Below, in pieces: positions 47,701 through 56,734 of a DNA stretch of 64,000 nt (the stretch's first letter is position 1; each line of letters begins with the position of its first letter). The stretch spans positions 62,001 to 126,000 of the forward strand of contig CAJNAR010000191.1 in NCBI GenBank assembly GCA_905220665.1. The letters are read 5' to 3'. This DNA comes from Albugo candida (taxonomy: Eukaryota; Oomycota; Peronosporomycetes; Albuginales; Albuginaceae). Position numbers and translations under genes: made by a program. The notes beneath the pieces are model-generated. The model saw nothing but the letters and a program-made list of their open reading frames with translations. It was not told where the DNA came from and searched no databases.

Positions 47701-48412
47701 TTTGCTTGAAAAAGATCCGTCCCTTGGACATTTTCGATGATTTTGATTACCGGATCGTACTCATCCAAGAGATTCCCAAGCAATAGTACTAAATGCTCAT
47801 CCAAGAGATTCCCAAGCAATAGTACTAAATGCTCATCCATAGTAATCACATCCCCACGAGCTTGCATCGAAAGGCATGATTCATCAAATTTCATAAAATG
47901 TTCCAAAATATTCTGACTCTTTTTCATTCTAAATTCATGAAGTCTTCGCCGGTTTCGTAGTCTGTTGTGTATACTATTTCGAAGGTAAAAATTCTTTAAA
48001 ATCTCCCATAACTGAGAGGTTGTACAAGCGCCACTGACCATTGCCGGGAGACTCGCGCTGATCGACATTGCTAAAGCTGCAGGATCTTCGCTGAGTGACT
48101 CCGACTTGTCAATATGATTCAGCGGACCCTTCTTCGTCAGCTTTATACGCGCATTGAACTCCCATCTGAAGTAATTGTCATCACCAAGGAGTTTGTCGAC
48201 CGCGTTCTCAGTACTTGGGCTCATAACCTTTTGAGCGCTTTAGATAAAATTTGAAAAGTAAGATATATTATATGTAGGAGGTCCTTAGTTCACTTTACTA
48301 GCTAGTCCAAGCCTTTTCGTACTAGACGCCCACAGCCACTAATTTATTGTCCAATAGCTGCAAATTGATTAGACTGATGTGTTCCACACTGGTTCAGGGA
48401 CACCAGCTTCAA
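44722..48412 (-). mobile_element. Copia retrotransposon, right arm of the palindrome
   Basis: Exact reverse complement of 41004-44694 as far as can be read: coordinates of every frame sum to 89416 with their mirror frames (for example 41192 with 48224, 43563 with 45853), and all translated frames are identical up to the spacer junction, including all stops. The arm ends at CTTCAA, two bases short of the LTR terminus. Flanks outside the arms differ. Confidence 0.85.
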
Positions 48413-49660
48413 TTCACGGCTCTACTCAGTCTAGTGTGGCGCACACCCATTCGCACAACAGGGTACCTTTGGACATCTTTACAGCTTTCTATCATTTACA
48501 CGCTGGACGCAGTCTCGTATTGTGTTGGGTTGAGGCTACCGCAATTATCAGCAATTATCAGCTCTCACGGGTATTTCCACATAACGTTTCTTACAAGTAA
48601 ATATATTATTTTAGATAGCCTAGGCAAGCAGAGAAGTCAGTGAAATTAAATTTCATTATCTCGCACTCTAAATGTCCAATATTTGAAAAAAGGGCTAATA
48701 TCGTATATTCTATTTCTGTTTGATAATTTTCACCCATAATCGATGTGATATACCCGCTTGTTACCAGTGCGTAAAGACGAGGGCCTAATGGAGAAGTTGT
48801 TATAAAGCCTTCAGCAACTACAGAAAAAAATGATTATGGCTTGGAGAAACTTTTGAATGTGCCTAATAAACTCTCAAAAACTCTTGCGACTATAACTATA
48901 AGATGTAACACCATTGTAAGAGATTGTACAAACGCAACTTATTTTCCGGTAATCAGAATTTTCATTCTGCTTCCAAACTTTTTCTTTTTTCTCGGTGAAA
49001 ATCTTACGCTTGTACAGAAACGTGCTCGGTCAACTAAAGTTGCTGATCTCAGTTTTTCCGTTATGTTAAGTCGACATATTGTGTCTCATTCAGCCGGGGT
49101 TAAAGCATCTGCAAGCTTTTTCAGATAGAGCTTGAGCTCCCTTCACGGTTTTATCACTTCAAACGATTATGAACTTGGTGTCGCAAAGTGCGATTCAAGG
49201 CTGGGAGCGGGACTGCTCTCTAATCTCTCAGAATTGCATCTTTCTGAACAAGGATAACTCACTTGCGTTGCAGAATGTAGGATACCTAAATACAATAACG
49301 TTGCAATGGACAAAACATACTTTTTTCGTTATCTTCTGTGCCAATTGATATGTAAATCCACCATAAATAGTTCAAGTGCGCAAACCGGTTTCTATGTGCG
49401 ATGTATGAAAAAGAGCTGTCCTTTGTTCGCAATCAGTGAAGCAATGCAGGCCAGGCAAGCATATATGTTATGCAAACTACTTATGGAGGCTACTACCGCA
49501 CTATACTTTTCTTGAAAAACCTATAATGTAATAAAGAAATGTTAGGAGCAACTTTTGTGCAAAACGAATGAAAACAACTACAATTACGACAAAATGACTA
49601 ATATTAATTACAGCTAACTACTCACGCTCAATGACATGCTGTTGAAGAGATAAATCTGTG
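48413..49660. other. intergenic, no gene supported
   Basis: Only short frames without motifs. It separates the palindrome from the tandem repeat array. Confidence 0.35.
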
Positions 49661-49885
49661 ATGACGTAATGAGGTCATCAATAACCTTCCAGCCCATGCC
49701 TCCAATGACGTGGTGAGGTCATCGAGAATCGTTCCAGCACATCCACATCCAATAACGTCATGAGGTCATCAGACATCCTTCCAGAACTCCCACATAAACG
49801 ACGTAATGAGGTCATCCATGACAGTGATCGGGTTCCAATTGACGCGTTGTCTGCATCATCTACAATGGCATAATGAGGCCACTAG
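49661..49885. repeat. about 46-bp tandem array with core ATGACGTAATGAGGTCATC
   Basis: Copies of the core start at 49661, 49705, 49752 and 49798, with a degenerate fifth near 49865. Each has TGACG or a close variant, then TGAGGTCATC, so the core holds an imperfect inverted repeat TGAC...GTCA similar to a bZIP (CRE/ATF) site. Between cores are CTTCCAG-like boxes. The array lies at the 3' side of the minus-strand coiled-coil remnant at 49.9-51.0 kb. Confidence 0.75.
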
Positions 49886-49922
49886 ATGCATGTGCTTGGT
49901 GCGAATCACCTTCCACTCTTAA

Positions 49923-51037
49923 TTACATACAATTCCCTTCACGATTCGGGATTCTTCTCAAAACGATCGCATAGCTATCACCTGGTCTTATCCGAAAGAA
50001 TTTTCCAGAACCGTTGTGCGAGTCTTTACCTTCCGCGTTAGGATCGCCGACTAGATCTTGTTCCACGTTCCAATGCTTTAATTTCATTGTCAGCGCTTGC
50101 AATAGATCTTGGTCCACTTATTCGCCTTCATCCACTTCGATGTTGTCGGTTTCTTCAGTCGAGAAATGCGCCGTGTTGCCATCTCTTTCCGTTTCTGCTG
50201 TCGCCGGTGGACACTGCACCGTATCATTGACGCTGTTGAGTCGCTTTTCCAAGCTTTCAATGGTACATTCGAACAAAACTATCGGTTTCTTGGCATCTTG
50301 TAGCTGGGATGTTTTTGTTACCGGAGTTTCTAGAAATTCCCAACTGTGAGTTTCGATTTCGGCGCTTCAGTGGCGCACTTTTCGTACGCATGTTGCATTT
50401 CCGTTGCCTTTTCCGCCGAGCTGTTTACGACTGTTCTGCAGCCAGGCTTCGAGATCCACAACTTTCATGTTGAGTCCGCTGATCTCGATCTTTGCATCTT
50501 CCAGCAGGGCTGCTTCTTCATTCAATGAGCGCGACAGCTGCTCGTTTTCTTTCTTGAGCTGGTCGAGCTGGCTGACGCAGTCGGTTTGCTGATGTTGGTG
50601 CACGCGCGACGGCATTCCGATTCGCTGTCGATTCCGGAGGCACTTTTTCTCACGCTCCCGAAGCCGCAGCTTCGACCGCACGCGTAATTGAGCCGTTCGT
50701 ACGAGTCACCGCCGGTGATGCTCGCACATTTGATCCTGTTGGTTCATTTGTGGTTGTTACCGTCCGTGTTCTGCTGCGATTCGCGACGTGAGTCACGTTT
50801 CTTGTCGTATTTTCGTGTATCATTGGGTCGGGCTGTTGCCGTTGTGGCTGGAATGACGCGCTGTTGAATCGGACGTGGTTGGTTTGAGCTCTGGCGGTGT
50901 TGTGGCGCTGACGTTTCGGTTGGTGGTCGCACCACATACTCACCGCCGAAACGCTTCAGAGTTGACGTTGTCGCATTTTGCATTGGTCTGTTTCTTGGGG
51001 ACACGTTGGCCGTCGTAGTTACTCTTTGTCGCTGCAT
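49923..51037 (-). pseudogene. broken or intron-rich coiled-coil protein gene, unknown
   Basis: Minus-strand frames in succession: 51037 down to 50744 (MQRQRVTTTANVSP, basic, Gln/Thr-rich), 50943 to 50650 (shifted), 50681 to 50367 (RVHQHQQTDCVSQLDQLKKE and EIEISGLNMKVVDLEAWL-like heptads, a clear coiled coil), then a frame with VLFECTIESLEKRL and FSTEETDNIEVDEGE, and 50117 to 49923 with KFFRIRPGDSYAIVLRRIP. The order suggests one protein of about 350 residues with a disordered basic head and a coiled coil, interrupted by two or three frame changes. They could be introns, but no good donor/acceptor was found for all. No family recognised. Confidence 0.45.
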
Positions 51038-51424
51038 TTTCGTAAAATAGTTAGTGCTTCGCTTTAGTCAAAGAAAAGAAAGAATACCGACACTTATCGA
51101 CCTCATCTTGCAAGTCTCTTCGCATAATTCTCGATGCTGATTGGAGACATTTTTCGAATTAAAAAAAGCGGCGCTTTCCGAGCGATTGGAAGCAGAATCG
51201 GCAGATGAGTTGAAATCGACGAGTATATCTCATTTTTGGTGTCTTTTGCAGTGATTAAATTGATACAAAGGGTACGCAAAATGAGATGTACTCATTGATG
51301 AGTGCAACTCATAATGCGGAAGAGCTATTTTTAGATTTAGATCTGGTGGCAGCGTGTACCGTGAGATCCAAAAGTAGCGGCAGGTCGAATATAAAGAAAA
51401 AGGTCGCTTGAGCACTTGATGGTA

Positions 51425-51500
51425 AGAAACAAACTTATTAAGGTCCTAAGTTCGCCAACTCTGTTGCTACTCTAAGCCTTCTGCTATTGGACTCTCTACT
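51425..51500 (-). repeat. Copia LTR fragment, inverted
   Basis: The reverse complement carries AAGGCTTAGAGTAGCAACAGAG and GGCGAACTTAGGACC, matching the LTR piece at 8310-8370 (GGCTTAGAGTGGCAAGAG, GCGAACTAAGGACC) and more weakly the LTR at 41100-41140. No coding part is attached. Confidence 0.55.
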
Positions 51501-52911
51501 TAATCCTGAGTTACCATCTCCAATCAGCGACTGCCACGTCGATGCCCATCTTGGAACCGCTCTTGAAGCTGGCAATTTCAAGCAGTCATCACTTCATGAC
51601 TGCTTTAACCGGGTACCTACCGGTATGTGTCGGCTGATCGCGGCGCTGCCTTGACAACAGAATATGCCGGTGATATGGAACTTTTAGTAGAAGTCTATCA
51701 TATGTCAAGAATGCAGATTCATAGATAAATAGTATTGATGCTATAGAAAACAACTTGACAGTTAGCGATATACACTTTTATTCAAAAATGAGACATGCGT
51801 GAAGGACGAGAGAGTTTTGAGACCAGCAGCAGCACGGAGGGAGCCACACGCATTCGCGTATCTTGGAAATTGGATGCTTGCTTGTCTATTCTTTTTGCAG
51901 CTGATTGGTTGTATCCGTGCAAAAATCCACTTCAGGCTGCTGATCTCAGTGTGCTTTCCTTTCTAGTCCGCGTAGCTTGTTGGATGCTGATCTCTTCCAT
52001 CAGAAATCCATGATAACAATGCCGTGTAACATCACAAAATCTTCCTGAACAAGTGGCAAATACATTTCTGTATATTAAAAGTCTTGAGTCTTTCTTGATT
52101 CATTGCGTTTCCTTTCTGCATGTTCATCGTGTGCGAATCTGATCACCCGCTTGGCTGCCACCACCTTCCTCGTCTCTTTTTCGTTTTGAAGAATCACTAG
52201 GAGCATTGGATTGCCAGTCCCGGAAGCATCGCAGCGTCGTTACCTTCTTCAAGCGGTACGTAAAATCGATTCAGCATCCATCTGTTCGACGCCATTTTCG
52301 TCAAATTGCGTAATCAGTGCCATATCCTGTTCATCAGTATTATGATACTGTACTTCATCCCCTCAATCAATGTGAAAATCAGGACATTGTCGCTTTGAAT
52401 GTGAGCTGAGTGAGTCATCTTCACACGCATCGGATGCATATTGGTACGATATACTTGACAATGTTGGGTATACCATCCAAAGGGTGTGGCGTACAGCACA
52501 CGGGCATACGGTAGACAATTCGATATGTACATAGCTTTGGCACACCATACTAAATCAGGAGGCATGTGATGGAGTATAAACATTGCCAGCTCACAAGTGT
52601 CGTTTCCATGATGTCACTGCGTATCACTTTGATCAAAAATTGTATCTTGACTGAACACATAGTACTGAAAATAACTACTTCGATTAGCACATAATTTTTG
52701 TTGTAATTGAGCTGCACGTTATTTGAGATCTCTTCTTTGGTCTTTGAATGTTCGATACTCCCTCTCAATGGATATCAGGCAGCCCGTCCGCGGTCCAAAC
52801 GCTTCACATTCGTCAAATACTCATAAAACCGCACTGTTTTTTCTGTTTCTATTACTCGATCCACAAAACATATGCATTCTATCCAATCAAATTACCGTAT
52901 TAATATGGAAA
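51501..52911. other. intergenic upstream of the WW-helicase gene
   Basis: No gene. The frame of the following gene is open from 52723, but the methionine at 52912 directly precedes the WW domain and is preferred. Confidence 0.35.
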
Positions 52912-55338
52912 ATGACAGATTCAGCATTACCAAAAGGATGGACAATTTGTGTGTCTCGGTCCAAGCGAAAGATATATTACTATCATCAGGAAACTAACAC
53001 AGTGCAATGGAGTCGTCCTGGTGACGAAGAAAACTGCAAAAATGACAAAATCGTCAAAAAAACATCAAACAAACGCCAGCGGCCCAATTCCGATTCACCG
53101 TCGATCGAGTTGCTCATTCGAACTTCACTGAAAGCAGGTTTAAGTGAAATACAAAACGTTTTTATTCCATGGAACCATCAAATCTCTGCAATTAATGCGA
53201 TTATGAAGCATTTACAAAGCGAAAACACAAACAATCGCTTCCTCATACAACACAGCACCGGATCGGGTAAGACAGCAACCATGTCTGGATTGGTAAGGAT
53301 TTGAGTAAAGCGGATGAAGAGATGATACACTGACATAATTATTTATGAGTAGGCACATCTGCTGCTTCTGATTGCCGACAAACAAGGAGAACGATTTCAT
53401 ACGGTGTTCCTCATCACCGATCGGATTGCACTCGATACTCAGAATCGACTCGCGCTGACAAAATATTTGATGCGGAATGGATTCTTTGATGTTTTCTATG
53501 CCGATAATTCTGACTCACTTGGCCAGTTAATGCAAAAAATGGAGCAGTCAGAGTCGGCTGAAATGCGTCAACGTGTTATTATCAGCACTGTCCATAAGCT
53601 TCAGACATTATTTTCCAACAAAGTGAAAATCGCACAGTACTTTCATTTAGCGGAAAAGGTCACAATGAATAAGTTCAGTCGAATCGCTTTTATTACTGAC
53701 GAAGCACATCGAACTCATACTTCAGACACCAGACAATCGTTAGAGAAATTGGTACAAAGTGCGGAAGGAACCGATGCTTCTATTATTGTAAGTTACCACA
53801 TGCAATTAGTATCGTCTTACTCACCCCAGTTGCAGTTTATTGGTTTCTCGTCGACTCCAAATGTGAAGACTCTATCGTTATTCGGCACAATAGCTTCTGA
53901 TTCAAGCTCTCATCCATTTCACTGTTATTCAATTGCCCAAGCGATCAAGGATCAGATCATTATGAATATGCTTCAACATTACTCCTTGTATCAGATCCAG
54001 ATGAACAATTTCCACTCACGAGCGGATCCAAGCTTGGAGTCTGTCCATCGTCAAGCACTCGATCAAGTCAGTGAATCAATTCATTTTTCAAAAGTCAAAA
54101 GTCTTTTGATTGCCAAAAGCTTTACAGAGGCTCAAGCTCGGTATCCAAAAGCCAAGGTGAGGATTGAATATTAAGGCTACGGGCCCGTTCTAATGTAGTT
54201 TCCCATGCACCAAGGCAATGGTTGTAGCCCGTAGTAGGAAAGATGTCATCACGTATCACCAGCTTTTGCAGCAGTACTCATCAGTAACGTACGTTCTGCA
54301 TCGATTCGGTCTCGCAACGTTCTCATTTTTTGTGCTTGAACGATTAGGAAGTGCAATTGGCGAATCTATGCAGCATTCAGTGGGACATTCGAATTGAATT
54401 CTGAATCAATTTTTGTGACCGAAAAAAGTATTAATGGACCGGAAACGCTCGACACAGCGAGCGTGATTATCGTTTGTGATAAATTGGAAACTGGGTACAA
54501 TAATCCAAATCTGACGTCTCTGTTCCTCGATCGTCCAATACGGAATAGTGCACGAATGGTGCAGGTCATCTCGCGAATCAATCGCAAGGCTCAAGGTACA
54601 TTCTCATTCACCCATTTGCTCGGGCACTCTCATTTCTTTTCGATAGGCAAACAAAGTGTCAATATCATCGACTTTTCCAATCATCCCGCACGAATTCGCT
54701 TGGCATTTGCTCACTATTGGACATCATTTTCTATTGAGAACACCTCACACACACTAAAGCTTCAATTAAAGAGTGCTGTATGTGTCGTGGCGGACCTCCT
54801 TCCTGATTTACTGCTCTCAAAAGAAGACCACATGGAACACATTTTGGGGAAAATTCTGAAGCTTGAACGCGATCCATTCCATCAAATACGTAACGCAATG
54901 GACGAAATCGTAACCTCTTATGTCCAATTGAAATCGCAAGAAGATTCGATTATGTCGCTATGGCTATCGGAAGCTGATTTCTGCAGAATGGAAAAGCTGC
55001 ATGCGCTTTTGGAAGGGTTTTTGAGGGAAAACAGTGCTAAAGAATGCAAAAAATATGAAATGAATGAAGAATGCAGCTCTAAAATTGACGGTATTGTCAA
55101 TGTATTCTCTGGCGCTATTTATCCCGAGTCATTGCTCGCTCTTGCGCGAATAAAAGATGTCAATGATTTGATTCGTTTTGGTGAGAACGCATTGCAACGA
55201 TGGGATAGAATGGAAGCTATTGACTTTATAGTTGTTGCACGCTCTTTGGTCGGAAATGGAACGGGTGATGTGAATACAAAAACGAAGCTTTTGGATCTTT
55301 TGAATTCGTTGCGCGTGAAACATCAATCCTCTTTTTAG
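52912..55338 (+). CDS. WW-domain plus type I restriction (HsdR)-like SF2 helicase
   Basis: Six exons (52912-53292, 53353-53787, 53830-54156, 54215-54288, 54348-54595, 54647-55338) give 718 residues; introns are 42-60 nt. Residues 5-36 are a WW domain (LPKGWTICVSRSKRKIYYYH, second Trp and Pro in VQWSRP). The helicase follows: Walker A HSTGSGKT (114-121), VFLITDRIALDTQ, DEAH (243-246), GFSSTPN (about 277), then after a second RecA lobe AMVVARSRKDV, AAFSGTF, VCDKLETGYNNP (about 449-460) and VISRINR. AIKDQIIMNMLQHY and IRNSARMVQVISR match the arrangement of HsdR/EcoR124-type motors. The PD-(D/E)xK nuclease that precedes the motor in HsdR is absent and a WW domain stands in its place. The C-terminal 230 residues are helical. 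No HsdM/HsdS partner is in the window. Introns argue against contamination. Function unknown. Confidence 0.8.
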
Positions 55339-55447
55339 TGTGTTTACACAACTCAGGAATTGGGTATACGTAATATATTCTAATTATAGTACTATACGTG
55401 TAAATTTGTAACGGAATCGCATTGAAAAAAAGATTCAAAGCGAAAAA

Positions 55448-56548
55448 ATGTCCGCGTTCCAAAAAGTATTTGATTGTATAGCTCTTCTGACTGTTTTCCT
55501 GATTCTATCAGGTAGTGCGACGAAAGGGGATGAAAGCGCACGTGTACTTGTTTTCTCTAATAGAAAAGTATATTTCCACGCGACAGAATCAAATTCGAGA
55601 CAGGAAATGTCCACATTTGACCTGTATAAGATCATACAGGAATCGATAGGATTTGGAGGGTATACAACATACACTGGACAGAATGAGATTGAAGTGAATG
55701 CTCCTATTATTGCCGATGTCTTTGAGAACGCAAAGATCCAAGGATTGATACACATTGAAGGCGATTTATCAGATATATTGGGTCGCGTCCAGTCGGTATT
55801 AAGTCAACAGAATTTGGACGTGTTTTGTGAAACTTACGCACTTAAAAACACAGAGTACAATCGACGCATTAATGAAGAACTGATCAAAGGCGCAAGTCAT
55901 CAAGACGGCTTTTATTGTTCTGAAGACGGAAATGTACAAATCTGTGACGAAAGTGGGACCGAAATGGCGATTGGAAACGAAAGAGTGCGCAATAAAAGAA
56001 GTGAAGTACGCAATGTATACGGGGAAGACTGGGGTCAGGAGGATCAGCTTGCCAAAGAACTCGTCCAGATCGAAGATATTGTCAGTCTTCCCACAATGAA
56101 GAGACTCTTCTTCATGCAGATCTCAGGTCTCAAGTCACTGAATCCAGAAGTAAGAGAATCTGCTTCTCAAATCATAGTGGAAGCTCTTGCAGCCATTCTG
56201 GTCAAATTCGCGCAAGAAAGCAATGTCATCAACATCTATATCACAACGGGACAAGTGGAAGTATCTCATCAAAAGGGAGAACGCATGGCTTTTGCTCGAC
56301 GTAATTTGCTCACATTCGATGACCTCGCCGGTAGCAGTTCCGGTAACGCTTCCTCGCATCAAAATCAAACCACAAGCGAAATCACACTCGAAGAAATTGC
56401 TAATTTCCAGATTGTGCTTTGGACGGCTATTATTTTGGCATTTATCTTATTCGGAATCATTGGTGCCATGCTCAATCTTAGCACATCGCGTGACAGCCTT
56501 CTCCACGTCAAATTCGTTGCCAATGCGAGCCACCGCAAAACAGACTGA
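55448..56548 (+). CDS. ATP6AP2/Big1-type V-ATPase accessory membrane protein
   Basis: A 366-residue intronless frame. Residues 4-24 form a signal peptide (FDCIALLTVFLILSGSATKG). The luminal part shows no known catalytic motif; Asn residues in NAS and NQT suggest glycosylation. RNKR at 181-184 is a furin-type dibasic site, a feature also of the renin receptor (ATP6AP2). Near the C terminus one membrane segment (about 318-341, FQIVLWTAIILAFILFGIIGA) is followed by a short cytosolic tail with LSTSRDSLLHVKF, comparable to the xDxxRDSLIY-like tail of Big1/ATP6AP proteins that help assemble the V0 sector. The assignment rests mainly on this tail and topology. It is 110 bp downstream of the helicase gene and 187 bp upstream of EXO1, all on +. 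Confidence 0.65.
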   Translation: MSAFQKVFDCIALLTVFLILSGSATKGDESARVLVFSNRKVYFHATESNSRQEMSTFDLYKIIQESIGFGGYTTYTGQNEIEVNAPIIADVFENAKIQGLIHIEGDLSDILGRVQSVLSQQNLDVFCETYALKNTEYNRRINEELIKGASHQDGFYCSEDGNVQICDESGTEMAIGNERVRNKRSEVRNVYGEDWGQEDQLAKELVQIEDIVSLPTMKRLFFMQISGLKSLNPEVRESASQIIVEALAAILVKFAQESNVINIYITTGQVEVSHQKGERMAFARRNLLTFDDLAGSSSGNASSHQNQTTSEITLEEIANFQIVLWTAIILAFILFGIIGAMLNLSTSRDSLLHVKFVANASHRKTD

Positions 56549-56734
56549 GAATAAGAGTGCTTGTATGTGTGGCAAAAATATCAAGAACCTGATTCGCTTA
56601 AAGTCTTTATTTTGCCGGATAGCAGACTGTCATTCAGCTTTGTTATATCCAATCTCATAACGATATGCACGCTATTTATACCCAATCAGAACGACCTTGA
56701 AGTACAAGTGCAAATAACATTTTGTGGAGCAAAA

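Noticed and set aside
49661..49885. CRISPR-like array
   Set aside because: Same reason: tandem satellite-like units in a eukaryotic context with no cas genes.
52912..55338. Bacterial contamination as the source of the HsdR-like gene
   Set aside because: The gene has five short GT-AG introns like its neighbours, a WW domain, and is flanked by clear eukaryotic genes.
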